Positions 28,001 through 40,604 of a stretch of DNA of 64,000 nucleotides are shown here, one piece after another; position 1 is the first letter of the stretch; every line of letters begins with the position of its first letter. The stretch spans positions 22,561,396 to 22,625,395 of the forward strand of contig NC_134833.1 in the NCBI RefSeq assembly GCF_004210375.1, written 5' to 3'. The position numbers were made by a program, and so were the translations under genes. This stretch comes from Tachypleus tridentatus (Eukaryota > Arthropoda > Merostomata > Xiphosura > Limulidae). A model generated the notes under the pieces. It saw only the letters and a list, made by a program, of their open reading frames with translations, did not search any database and had not been told where the DNA came from.

Positions 28001-31000
28001 AAATTAAAACTACTCCTAGACTGAACTTGTAAATTAAAACTACTACTGGACTGAACTTGTAAATTAAAACTACTACTGGACTGAACTTGTAAATTAAAAC
28101 TACTACTAGACTGAACTTGTAAATTAAAACTACTACTGGATTGAACTTGTAAATTAAAACTACTACTGGACTGAACTTGTAAATTAAAACTACTACTGGA
28201 CTGAACTTGTAAATTAAAACTACTACTGGACTGAACTTGTAAATTAAAACTACTACTGGACTGAACTTGTAAATTAAAACTACTACTGGACTGAACTTGT
28301 AAATTAAAACTACTACTGGACTGAACTTGTAAATTAAAACTACTACTAGACTGAACTTGTAAATTAAAACTACTACTGGACTGAACTTGTAAATTAAAAC
28401 TACTACTGGACTGAACTTGTAAATTAAAACTACTACTGGACTGAACTTGTAAATTAAAACTACTACTGGACTGAACTTGTAAATTAAAACTACTACTGGA
28501 CTGAACTTGTAAATTAAAACTACTACTGGACTGAACTTGTAAATTAAAACTACTACTGGACTGAACTTGTAAATTAAAACTACTACTAGACTGAACTTGT
28601 AAATTAAAACTACTACTAGACTGAACTTGTAAATTAAAACTACTACTGGACTTGAACTTGTAAATTAAAACTACTACTGGACTGAACTTGTAAATTAAAA
28701 CTACTACTGGACTGAACTTGTAAATTAAAACTACTACTGGACTGAACTTGTAAATTAAAACTACTACTGGACTGAACTTGTAAATTAAAACTACTACTGT
28801 AAATTAAAACTACTACTGGACTGAACTGTAAATTAAAACTACTACTGTAAATTAAAACTACTACTGGACTGAACTTGTAAATTAAAACTACTACTGGACT
28901 GAACTTGTAAATTAAAACTACTACTAGACTGAACTTGTAAATTAAAACTACTACTGGACTGAACTTGTAAATTAAAACTACTACTGGACTGAACTTGTAA
29001 ATTAAAACTACTACTGGACTGAACTTGTAAATTAAAACTACTACTACTAGACTGAACTTGTAAATTAAAACTACTACTGGACTGAACTTGTAAATTAAAA
29101 CTACTACTAGACTGACTGAACTTGTAAATTAAAACTACTACTGGACTACTGGACTGAACTTGTAAATTAAAACTACTACTAGACTGAACTTGTAAATTAA
29201 AACTACTACTGACTGAACTTGTAAATTAAAACTACTACTGGACTGAACTTGTAAATTAAAACTACTACTGGACTGAACTTGTAAATTAAAACTACTACTA
29301 GACTGAACTTGTAAATTAAAACTACTACTGGACTGAACTTGTAAATTAAAACTACTGGACTGAACTTGACTAGACTGAACTTGTAAATTAAAACTACTAC
29401 TGGACTGAACTTGTAAATTAAAACTACTACTGGACTGAACTTGTAAATTAAAACTACTACTGGACTGAACTTGTAAATTAAAACTACTACTGGACTGAAC
29501 TTGTAAATTAAAACTACTACTGGACTGAACTTGTAAATTAAAACTACTACTGGACTGAACTTGTAAATTAAAACTACTACTGGACTGAACTTGTAAATTA
29601 AAACTACTACTGGACTGAACTTGTAAATTAAAACTACTACTGGACTGAACTTGTAAATTAAAACTACTACTGGACTGAACTTGTAAATTAAAACTACTAC
29701 TGGACTGAACTTGTAAATTAAAACTACTACTAGACTTGAACTTGTAAATTAAAACTACTACTGGACTGAACTTGTAAATTAAAACTACTACTGGACTGAA
29801 CTTGTAAATTAAAACTACTACTGGACTGAACTTGTAAATTAAAACTACTACTGGACTGAACTTGTAAATTAAAACTACTACTAGACTGAACTTGTAAATT
29901 AAAACTACTACTAGACTGAACTTGTAAATTAAAACTACTACTGGACTGAACTTGTAAATTAAAACTACTACTGGACTGAACTTGTAAATTAAAACTACTA
30001 CTGGACTGAACTTGTAAATTAAAACTACTACTGGACTGAACTTGTAAATTAAAACTACTACTGGACTGAACTTGTAAATTAAAAAACTACTACTGGACTG
30101 AACTTGTAAATTAAAACTACTACTGGACTGAACTTGTAAATTAAAAAACTACTACTGGACTGAACTTGTAAATTAAAACTACTACTGGACTGAACTTGTA
30201 AATTAAAACTACTACTGGACTGAACTTGTAAATTAAAACTACTGAACTGTAAATTAAAACTACTACTAGACTGAACTTGTAAATTAAAACTACTACTAGA
30301 CTGAACTTGTAAATTAAAACTACTACTGGACTGAACTTGTAAATTAAAACTACTACTGGACTGAACTTGTAAATTAAAACTACTCCTAGACTGAACTTGT
30401 AAATTAAAACTACTACTGGACTGAACTTGTAAATTAAAACTACTACTGGACTGAACTTGTAAATTAAAACTACTACTGGACTGAACTTGTAAATTAAAAC
30501 TACTACTGGACTGAACTTGTAAATTAAAACTACTACTGGACTGAACTTGTAAATTAAAACTACTACTGAACTTGACTGAACTTGTAAATTAAAACTACTA
30601 CTGGACTGAACTTGTAAATTAAAACTACTACTGGACTGAACTTGTAAATTAAAACTACTACTGGACTGAACTTGTAAATTAAAACTACTACTGGACTGAA
30701 CTTGTAAATTAAAACTACTACTGGACTGAACTTGTAAATTAAAACTACTACTAGACTGAACTTGTAAATTAAAACTACTACTGGACTGAACTTGTAAATT
30801 AAAACTACTACTGGACTGAACTTGTAAATTAAAACTACTACTGGACTGAACTTGTAAATTAAAACTACTACTGGACTGAACTTGTAAATTAAAACTACTA
30901 CTGGACTGAACTTGTAAATTAAAACTACTACTGGACTGAACTTGTAAATTAAAACTACTACTAGACTGAACTTGTAAATTAAAACTACTACTAGACTAAA

Positions 31001-34000
31001 CTTGTAAATTAAAACTACTACTAGACTGAACTTGTAAATTAAAACTACTACTGGACTGAACTTGTAAATTAAAACTACTACTGGACTGAACTTGTAAATT
31101 AAAACTACTACTAGACTGAACTTGTAAATTAAAACTACTACTGGACTGAACTTGTAAATTAAAACTACTACTGGACTGAACTTGTAAATTAAAACTACTC
31201 CTAGACTGAACTTGTAAATTAAAACTACTACTGGACTGAACTTGTAAATTAAAACTACTACTGGACTGAACTTGTAAATTAAAACTACTACTGGACTGAA
31301 CTTGTAAATTAAAACTACTACTGAACTTGACTGAACTTGTAAATTAAAACTACTACTGGACTGAACTTGTAAATTAAAACTACTACTAGACTGAACTTGT
31401 AAATTAAAACTACTACTGGACTGAACTTGTAAATTAAAACTACTACTGGACTGAACTTGTAAATTAAAACTACTACTACTGGACTGAACTTGTAAATTAA
31501 AACTACTACTGGACTGAACTTGTAAATTAAAACTACTACTGGACTGAACTTGTAAATTAAAACTACTACTGGACTGAACTTGTAAATTAAAACTACTACT
31601 AGACTGAACTTGTAAATTAAAACTACTACTGGACTGAACTTGTAAATTAAAACTACTACTGGACTGAACTTGTAAATTAAAACTACTACTGGACTGAACT
31701 TGTAAATTAAAACTACTACTAGACTGAACTTGTAAATTAAAACTACTACTGGACTGAACTTGTAAATTAAAACTACTACTGGACTGAACTTGTAAATTAA
31801 AACTACTACTAGACTGAACTTGTAAATTAAAACTACTACTGGACTGAACTTGTAAATTAAAACTACTACTGGACTGAACTTGTAAATTAAAACTACTACT
31901 AGACTGAACTTGTAAATTAAAACTACTACTGGACTGAACTTGTAAATTAAAACTACTACTGGACTGAACTTGTAAATAAAACTACTACTAGACTGAACTT
32001 GTAAATTAAAACTACTACTGGACTGAACTTGTAAATTAAAACTACTACTAGACTGAACTTGGACTGAACTTGTAAATTAAAACTACTACTAGACTGAACT
32101 TGTAAATTAAAACTACTACTGGACTGAACTTGTAAATTAAAACTACTACTGGACTGAACTTGTAAATTAAAACTACTACTGGACTGAACTTGTAAATTAA
32201 AACTACTACTGGACTGAACTTGTAAATTAAAACTACTACTGGACTGACTGAACTTGTAAATTAAAACTACTACTGGACTGAACTTGTAAATTAAAACTAC
32301 TACTGGACTGAACTTGTAAATTAAAACTACTACTGGACTGAACTTGTAAATTAAAACTACTACTGGACTGAACTTGTAAATTAAAACTACTACTGGACTG
32401 AACTTGTAAATTAAAACTACTACTGGACTGAACTTGACTGAACTTGTAAATTAAAACTACTACTGGACTGAACTTGTAAATTAAAACTACTACTGGACTG
32501 AACTTGTAAATTAAAACTACTCCTAGACTGAACTTGTAAATTAAAACTACTACTGGACTGAACTTGTAAATTAAAACTACTACTGGACTGAACTTGTAAA
32601 TTAAAACTACTACTGGACTGAACTTGTAAATTAAAACTACTACTGGACTGACTTGAACTTGTAAATTAAAACTACTACTGGACTGAACTTGTAAATTAAA
32701 ACTACTACTAGACTGAACTTGTAAATTAAAAACTACTGGACTGAACTTGTAAATTAAAACTACTACTAGACTGAACTTGTAAATTAAAACTACTACTGGA
32801 CTGAACTTGTAAATTAAAACTACTACTGGACTGAACTTGTAAATTAAAACTACTACTGGACTGAACTTGTAAATTAAAACTACTACTGGACTGAACTTGT
32901 AAATTAAAACTACTACTAGACTGAACTTGTAAATTAAAACTACTACTGGACTGAACTTGTAAATTAAAACTACTACTAGACTGGATTGAACTTGAACTTG
33001 TAAATTAAAACTACTACTGGACTGAACTTGTAAATTAAAAACTACTGGACTGAACTTGTAAATTAAAACTACTACTGGACTGAACTTGTAAATTAAAACT
33101 ACTCCTAGACTGAACTTGTAAATTAAAACTACTACTGGACTGAACTTGTAAATTAAAACTACTACTGGACTGAACTTGTAAATTAAAACTACTACTGGAC
33201 TGAACTTGTAAATTAAAACTACTACTGGACTGAACTTGTAAATTAAAACTACTACTGACTGAACTTGTAAATTAAAACTACTACTGGACTGAACTTGTAA
33301 ATTAAAACTACTCCTAGACTGAACTTGTAAATTAAAACTACTACTAGACTGAACTTGTAAATTAAAACTACTACTGGACTGAACTTGTAAATTAAAACTA
33401 CTACTAGACTGAACTTGTAAATTAAAACTACTACTGGACTGAACTTGTAAATTAAAACTACTACTAGACTGAACTTGTAAATTAAAACTACTACTGGACT
33501 GAACTTGTAAATTAAAACTACTACTGGACTGAACTTGTAAATTAAAACTACTACTGGACTGAACTTGTAAATTAAAACTACTACTGGACTGAACTTGTAA
33601 ATTAAAACTACTACTGGACTGAACTTGTAAATTAAAACTACTACTGGACTGAACTTGTAAATTAAAACTAACTAGACTGAACTGTAAATTAAAACTACTA
33701 GACTGAACTTGTAAATTAAAACTACTACTGGACTGAACTTGTAAATTAAAACTACTACTGGACTGAACTTGTAAATTAAAACTACTACTGGACTGAACTT
33801 GTAAATTAAAACTACTACTGGACTGAACTTGTAAATTAAAACTAACTAGACTGAACTTGTAAATTAAAACTACTACTGGACTGAACTTGTAAATTAAAAC
33901 TACTACTGGACTGAACTTGTAAATTAAAACTACTACTGAACTTGTAAATTAAAACTAGACTGAACTTGTAAATTAAAACTACTACTGGACTGAACTTGTA

Positions 34001-34582
34001 AATTAAAACTACTACTGGACTGAACTTGTAAATTAAAACTACTACTGGACTGAACTTGTAAATTAAAACTACTACTGGACTGAACTTGTAAATTAAAACT
34101 ACTACTGACTGAACTTGTAAATTAAAACTAACTGAACTTGTAAATTAAAACTACTACTGGACTGAACTTGTAAATTAAAACTACTACTGGACTGAACTTG
34201 TAAATTAAAATTAAAACTACTACTAGACTGAACTTGTAAATTAAAACTACTACTGGACTGAACTTGTAAATTAAAACTACTACTGGACTGAACTTGTAAA
34301 TTAAAACTACTACTAGACTGAACTTGTAAATTAAAACTACTACTGACTGAACTTGTAAATTAAAACTACTACTGGACTGAACTTGTAAATTAAAACTACT
34401 ACTGGACTGAACTTGTAAATTAAAACTACTACTAGACTGAACTTGTAAATTAAAACTACTACTGATTGACTTGTAAATTAAAACTACTAACTTGTAAATT
34501 AAAACTACTACTAGACTGAACTTGTAAATTAAAACTACTACTGGACTGAACTTGTAAATTAAAACTACTACTGGACTGAACT
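7060..34582. repeat. 30-bp satellite array, about 27.5 kb
   Basis: About 900 head-to-tail copies of a 30-bp unit, which can be read as AAAACTACTACTGGACTGAA plus a ten-base tail CTTGTAAATT. The main variants are GGAC, AGAC, GGATT, GGAAT and CCTAGAC at the variable site. The first few units (7060-7200) are the most diverged, as is usual at a satellite edge. Up to about 12.8 kb the 30-bp phase is almost unbroken and variants are many. Beyond that, partial units and small insertions or deletions are frequent and GGAC units dominate. Every plus frame is closed by TAA within the unit, while minus frames stay open because 30 is a multiple of 3. Those open frames are an artefact, not genes. The array runs into an assembly gap on its right. 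Confidence 0.98.
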
Positions 34583-35082
34583 NNNNNNNNNNNNNNNNNN
34601 NNNNNNNNNNNNNNNNNNNNNNNNNNNNNNNNNNNNNNNNNNNNNNNNNNNNNNNNNNNNNNNNNNNNNNNNNNNNNNNNNNNNNNNNNNNNNNNNNNNN
34701 NNNNNNNNNNNNNNNNNNNNNNNNNNNNNNNNNNNNNNNNNNNNNNNNNNNNNNNNNNNNNNNNNNNNNNNNNNNNNNNNNNNNNNNNNNNNNNNNNNNN
34801 NNNNNNNNNNNNNNNNNNNNNNNNNNNNNNNNNNNNNNNNNNNNNNNNNNNNNNNNNNNNNNNNNNNNNNNNNNNNNNNNNNNNNNNNNNNNNNNNNNNN
34901 NNNNNNNNNNNNNNNNNNNNNNNNNNNNNNNNNNNNNNNNNNNNNNNNNNNNNNNNNNNNNNNNNNNNNNNNNNNNNNNNNNNNNNNNNNNNNNNNNNNN
35001 NNNNNNNNNNNNNNNNNNNNNNNNNNNNNNNNNNNNNNNNNNNNNNNNNNNNNNNNNNNNNNNNNNNNNNNNNNNNNNNNNN
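34583..35082. other. Assembly gap (500 N)
   Basis: Exactly 500 N, the usual size of a placeholder gap of unknown true length. The sequence to its left is 30-bp satellite and the sequence to its right is a different repeat, so the junction between the two arrays is not seen. The satellite may be much longer than shown. Open frames drawn through the N are meaningless. Confidence 0.99.
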
Positions 35083-35780
35083 TTTGATATTTCTAACAAG
35101 AACCCGATGTTGTAGACAGTACAGTAACAAGATCTGGAAACAGTTGGTAAACAAGGATCTAATGATGTAGACAGTGTACAGTTGGTATTTCTAACAAGGA
35201 TCTAATGATGTAGACAGTGTTGTACAGTTGGTATTTCTAACAAGGATCTGAATGATGACAGTGTTAAAACAGTTGGTATTTCTAACAAGGATCTGAACAT
35301 GTGACAGTTGGTCTAAAAATGATGTTAGACTCTAGTACATGATCTAACACAGCCAGTTGGTATTTCCAAGGATCAAATGATGTTGTATGAAAAGCAAGAC
35401 AGTTGGTATTTCTAACAAGGATCTAATGATGTAGACAGTGTTGTACAGTTGGTATTTCTAACAAGGATCTAATGATGCAGACAGTACAGCCAGGATCTGA
35501 TGTAGACATTTCTCCTAACAAGGATCTAATGATGTAGTGTTGTACAGTTGGTATTTAACAAGGATCTAATGATGTAGACAGTACAGCCAGTTGGTATTTC
35601 TAACAAGGATCTAATGACATAGGCAAGGTAATGAAGACAGTATTTCTTTAAACAAGGATCTAGACATATGTAGATAGATGTAAAATAAATTGGTATTTCT
35701 AACAAGGATCTAATGATGTAGTAGATAAATTGATATTTCTAACAAGAAGTTGGTGTTTCTGGTAATGACGATCTAACAAA
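35083..35780. repeat. Degenerate tandem repeat of about 46 bp
   Basis: Repeated cores ATTTCTAACAAGGATCTAAT, GATGTAGACAGTGTTGTACA and GTTGGT form a unit of about 46 bp, present roughly 14 times with many deletions and rearranged units. Its ragged structure directly beside a gap may reflect poor consensus sequence as much as biological decay. It has no similarity to the 30-bp satellite on the other side of the gap. Confidence 0.85.
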
Positions 35781-36299
35781 AATGACTTAATGAAGCTATG
35801 AACAAGACTCGAAGCTTATAGAAAGTATACTGTTGAGAACGTTACTCAACTCAGAACATTTCCTTTTATTAATGACAAGAATATTGATAATTTATATTAC
35901 TTTTTATACAAACTGATTGAGATGTCCTAAAGAAAAACACATCTGATTTTAAGGACATTCAATCAGATCATAAGTTGGACGATAAGTCAAGTGAGTGATT
36001 ATATATCCAACATGGAGCCAAAAGTTAAGGATGTAAATTATACTTTGGAGGTAATTATTTTCACGATTATTCTGAGAAGAATTACACTTTTCGAATTATA
36101 ATAAAGAAGCCACACCAATAAGTGTTTTGTGTAATCTGAGACCAAGAAAAGTTTTAATTATATCATAATATTAGTTGAAATTTGAAAGGAATAAGCCTCT
36201 TAATTTCAGAAAACAACAGCACAGTCACTAACAGAATTTATTGAAGTTTGAAAATAGTTTCTAAAGTTAAAACAATGAAGTACATCATGTTCCATCATT

Positions 36300-36398
36300 C
36301 GGATTAGCGGTGAAACTGCAGGTTTATAGTACTAAACACCGGGTTTCGATGCTCTGGTGGGCGAAGCTAAGATATCTGATTGTGTAACTTTGTTTTCA
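36300..36398 (+). repeat. tRNA-derived SINE, family 2
   Basis: The order is GCGGTGAAACTGCAGGTTTA, ACTAAACACCGGG, TTTCGATGCTCTGGTGGGC, then GATATCTGATTGTGTAACTTTG. This matches the tRNA-like head and short body of family 2. It lies about 200 bp upstream of the protease exon at 36605. Confidence 0.6.
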
Positions 36399-36604
36399 CC
36401 CAAAATCAGACAAATTAACCATTTATAAAATTTTTCCAAAGTCTAAACAAACAGTTTTACTTTTAACGTTAGACAATACTAATGGTTTACCACTTGCTTT
36501 CTAACTAATAAAAGTAAATGAAACCCTGAACATTTTCGTACCGTGTCTGTTCTTCGTAAGTTATCAATTGAGAAATAAATGCAGAACGGTGCTTAAAAGA
36601 ATAA

Positions 36605-37200
36605 ATCTGTTTGTATGTAACCTCAACTGGCGTCCTTCGTCAGGTTACTCTTCCTGTTTGGAACCTCACCGAGTGCGACAACATCTACACCACCCAGAAC
36701 ATCACTCGTGTCTTCCTCTGTGCTGGAACCAGGGATGGCATGGATGATTCATGTCAGGTATTGATTACAGTAATATACATCACTTATACCATAGTAAGTA
36801 ACCCATGCCCTCCCAACTTTAATTTTATGGGAATATGCCCCACCCATATTATATAGAATTTTGTCGTATCCAAATGCATAGTAAATTTGCCACGACCAAT
36901 TGTATAGCAACTTTTGTTCATTCCATTTATGTATAGTATTGATCGATGAATTAAAAACAAACTTACCTTATACGACTAGTAATATACACAAACTGGTACT
37001 TACAGCAAGCTAATTGTGTTGGGATTTCTTCTATATCTTAGGGAGATTCTGGTAGTCCTTTGATGATTGAAGGTCCAGATGGCCGCTGGGTTGTGATTGG
37101 AATCGCATCTTGGGGTTTTCGGTGTGCTGAACCCGGTTATCCAGGAGTTTACACCAGAGTCACTGAAATATTAGACTGGATTAAATCTAGCGTTATTTGA
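36605..37200 (+). CDS. Trypsin-like serine protease, last two exons
   Basis: Two plus-strand exons encode the C-terminal part of a chymotrypsin-fold protease of the arthropod clip/proclotting-enzyme type. The first ends at 36757 (TGTCAG, then donor GT) and reads [16 protein letters not shown] and [16 protein letters not shown]. The intron 36758-37041 ends in TTAG. The final exon 37042-37200 opens with GDSGSP, carrying the catalytic Ser, and ends DWIKSSVI followed by TGA. Asp lies six residues before the catalytic Ser, and the SWG and GYPGVY motifs are present, together predicting cleavage after Arg or Lys. NLT and NIT are N-glycosylation sequons. The usual GDSGGP is GDSGSP here. The 5' edge is unclear: an in-frame stop lies at 36602-36604, and no AG acceptor precedes the conserved TSTGVLRQV. 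The splice site is therefore either non-canonical or the AG just before GTTACT at 36644, or the exon is broken. Exons with the catalytic His and Asp are not found between the gap and this point. The gene may be a partial or dead copy, or may have a very long intron. Confidence 0.85.
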
Positions 37201-37241
37201 AAAGGTTTATTCGTCTATTATAAGCTTGGAAATTTAACATT

Positions 37242-37247
37242 AATAAA
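37242..37247 (+). terminator. Polyadenylation signal of the protease gene
   Basis: A canonical AATAAA hexamer 42 bp after the TGA of the serine protease. The short AT-rich 3' UTR is normal for an invertebrate gene and suggests that this end was built as a real transcript end. Confidence 0.6.
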
Positions 37248-37335
37248 ACAAATTATCTCCATAAATAATCCAGTCTTTGCATTTAAAATCTGGAGTAAAT
37301 GAAACTCTTTATGGTTGGTTGGTCTGATTCGGTTG

Positions 37336-37490
37336 TTTTTGAGTACAAAGATCCACAATGGGCTATCTGTGCTGTACCTACTACAGGTATTAAAACATGG
37401 GCTATCTGTGCTGTGCCTACTACAGATATTAAAACTTTGTTAGCATCAAAAGCCTACAGACATGTCGCCGAGTGACTCGGAAAAAGAAAT
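37336..37490 (-). repeat. SINE family 2 with internal duplication (reverse)
   Basis: GGGCTATCTGTGCTGTACCT and GGGCTATCTGTGCTGTGCCT head two direct copies of about 40 bp. They are followed by TTAGCATCAAAAGCCTACAG, which is the reverse of the family-2 tRNA-like head. It lies about 100 bp past the 3' end of the protease gene. Confidence 0.5.
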
Positions 37491-37631
37491 ATTTTTGAAA
37501 TTGACATTCATAGTTGCTTCTTTTTTTTTTTTTTGTTAATTACACAATAGAATATTGTGTTCAACCCGACCAAAACTCAACTTGTAGTGCACAATCTTAC
37601 CACTAGGGTACTAATAATCATATAAATAATT

Positions 37632-37705
37632 TTTACATTTTGTATTTATCAAGAACATCTGATCAAAGTTTACATTTTGTATTTATCAAGAACATCTGAT
37701 CAAAG
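37632..37705. repeat. 37-bp direct duplication
   Basis: Two adjacent, identical 37-bp copies starting TTTACATTTTGTATTTATCA and ending CTGATCAAAG. The perfect identity suggests a recent slippage event. Confidence 0.9.
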
Positions 37706-38097
37706 CAAGTCGAGTGCACGGATAATAAATAACAAATAACTCAATAATTAACCTAGGTAATTTAATAAACCTCTTAACCATTTATATGTCAGCGGTGTGT
37801 TTCTAGTGGGTTCTAGAACGATCGATAATACGCTCACGTCGCGATTGGTCTAGAAAAATCTATAGCCAATTGCTGTCGGTATTTTAAGCATAATAAAATG
37901 TGGCCCGATTTCAATGAAATATATTTGCTCATGTAAAAGCATACATTACGTTTTCTGAGAAATTTGTACGTGATAGAAATAAATGGATATCAGTTTCGGA
38001 TTCAGCGCACAGAAACTACCATAGAACATGACCCACAATTTTCAAGACGTAGGCCTATGTTATTAGTAAAAATGCAAGACGAAACCAAATGTTTCAT

Positions 38098-38376
38098 TGT
38101 TTGTTTGTTTTTGAATTTCGCACAAAGCTACTCGAGGGCTATCTGTGCTAGCCGTCCCTAATTTAGTAGTGTAAGACTAGAGGGAAGGCAGCTAGTCATC
38201 ACCACCCACCGCCAACTCTTGGGCTAGTCTTTTACCAACGAATAGTGGGATTGACCGTCACATTATAATGCCCCCACGGCTGAAAGGGCGAGCATGTTTG
38301 GCGCAACGGGGATGTGAACCCGCGACCCTCAGACTACGAGTCGCACGGCTTAACACGCTTGGCCATGCCGGGCCTT
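38098..38376 (-). repeat. tRNA-derived SINE, family 1, with target duplication
   Basis: A full-length reverse-strand copy running from a T-rich end (the reverse of the CAAACAAAC tail) through GCCAACTCTTGGGCTAGTC to CTTGGCCATGCCGGGCC, the tRNA-like head. It is flanked by CAAATG-T/C-TTCAT at 38086-38097 and 38377-38388, a 12-bp target-site duplication with one mismatch, as expected for LINE-driven insertion. Confidence 0.93.
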
Positions 38377-38388
38377 CAAATGCTTCAT

Positions 38389-40596
38389 AATGAATTCATA
38401 TCTAAAGCTCTAGGACTACATAAAGTGCCACTCGCTAAACACTATTGATGAAACACATGTTGTTAAAAACATTTTAGCAATTTGTAACATCGCCTGTATT
38501 ATTTTATATAATCTTTAAATATATATGTAGGTTTCAAATATCGCAGGAGAGATAAATAGATATTTGTACTTAAGTTACCATTGCTAAGACTTTTAAATCT
38601 GTTACTAGATATGCATATGCTAAAGCAGTGGTGAGTTATCATTGTTGTCAGCTTTGGCGTTACGTGCACTATAAAATGCAGCCATTTGAGTCTAAAATCT
38701 CAAGTGCGATTCTTTCGGAACGAAGAGTATTTGTAGAACGGGATTGTTAAAATAATGTAGAGCCAAACATTTCGAAAATAAAGAATATTCTATATAAAAA
38801 ACAGAAAAGCTTTCACAGCTAACTGTTTGGAACAGTAAACGGCTTCGAAATCACACCTTAGAACAATCCGTCATAATGCCATCAACTTCAAAGACAAGTT
38901 TGTAGTTACGAAAGTGAACCTTCCAGCTAAAAAACAATTAATAGTTAATAAAATTTAACTCACATCTCAAAGTCAACGAATGTTTTTGTGACAAAGATGG
39001 ACAAAGATAGTGAAATCTCATTTGGTTATATCCTTGATATCCTACCCCAGTGGATATTTATGCCTCTTGTTTATATGACTGCAGCCTGAAAGCCGATTTC
39101 CCGTCATTGTAGAAGGCTGACTTTACCATCTTTCACATAAACTGTTACCAAAAAAATGTTATATCAGGAAACAGAACGTAATCATGGCCATCACACTGAA
39201 TACATCAATGATGAAGGAAGTTTTCATAAAGGCAGCATTGGAACTGAAACACATTTCTCATAAAGAGTAAGTTCATGAGGTACATGCGGTTTGACTACGT
39301 TTCATCGAAACAGTTTTTGGAACTCTTTACGTTATTGCAGCCCATTTCGCCCCTGCGTCGTAAGTTCCATTGCAAAAGACTCCATCGTTAGGCTGGAACA
39401 CACACCGTGCATCCAATTTTTCTGCAATTGTTTCGAAATCCAGCTAATGTGTAAAGAGTTTCCAAGAGCCCATTTCAATAGTCTAACCTCACAGATATCT
39501 GTACGTGCTGTCTCAATCCACTTGGAATAGCATGAATATCCGTTTCTTTTTTCAATTGCTTGAAAAATGCAATGGTTGAGCGGTAATGTCAATGAAGCAA
39601 CTTATTTACACGTGACTTTTGTCACTCTTGCAGAAGTTCTTTGCTTATATTGCATGCTGTTTCATGGGAAATGTGTATGACATTTGCCACTAACTTTTGT
39701 GAAATTAGGCTCTCGCCTTTTAACAATACGTTTCACTTTCTTACCATGGCTGGGATATGACTTGCTGTAAGTCTCATTGTGGATGATCTTGGTACCTCAA
39801 GTTGATTCATATTATGCTGTTTTCCAATACTTTTATATTCAAGTGATACATTTGGAAATTGTAAGCTCCCCTTCTAAACACATCTTTACGATCTGCACGT
39901 GTGAATATTTTGCGACAGAAAAAGCTATTACATATCATTCATAAAAACGATAAATTTCAGTGATACTATATTGGCTATAACCGATAAATAATATCGAAAT
40001 GTAATTCTCATAGATTCCTTCCACTGCGATTCTATAACAACTAGTGACTTGCTGATTTGTATATTTCAAATCGTTCTAATATTACCTACTCAATTCTCTG
40101 TATATTTTCAGAGCATCAGTCATCTAAAACAAAACTTTTAGATAAGTAATGATTGTTCAACTTATTTAAATCTGTTTAATTGTGCTTAATTTCCTTTCGT
40201 GGTTTTCGATACAATACTCTACTTTTAACAGTATTAGATTAAGTCTTGTTTTTTATAATCTATAGACGTAAGTATTTATTTTAAATTTAAATCAAGTTCA
40301 TGTGAAATATTTTCTGATGGTTTAAACAATGTTGATCCTTCTAAATCTATTCAGTGTACATATGAGATCGAACAACATAATTGTGTACTTTATTTTTGAT
40401 GCAGATGTTTAAAGACGGAACTTTTTTTTTCACAACTGTTTGTTGGAAATCATTCAGTCCACATGCCACCATACCAAAGATAATGTCACCCATTTCCTCA
40501 GCACCTAGAAGCTTCGAAATTTTGTTTTGGTTCTGCTAATTTCAAAAACCAGTTGAATTATTTAAAAAAGTTTTACCAACGGTCGATGTTGATATA
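38389..40596. other. Intergenic stretch, no gene recognised
   Basis: AT-rich DNA without a convincing gene. Overlapping frames on both strands at 39291-39592 have no recognisable domain. On the reverse strand, 39600-39840 faintly recalls a transposase helix-turn-helix (ISHETACNISKELL) but is broken by stops, so it is at most a very old relic. Confidence 0.5.
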
Positions 40597-40604
40597 ATTG
40601 AATG

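Noticed and set aside
1-34582. Regular tandem arrays as possible CRISPR or telomeric repeats
   Set aside because: Units are contiguous without unique spacers, the unit is not a telomeric motif, and the genome is eukaryotic.
34128-35154. Two long open frames on the reverse strand through the satellite and the N gap
   Set aside because: They consist of N and of ten-residue satellite repeats, with no start context or domain. The openness follows from a 30-bp unit without a stop in those frames.
39291-39840. Overlapping frames and a faint helix-turn-helix-like string on the reverse strand
   Set aside because: Several stops, no catalytic motif, no terminal repeats. Similarity to a transposase is too weak to call.
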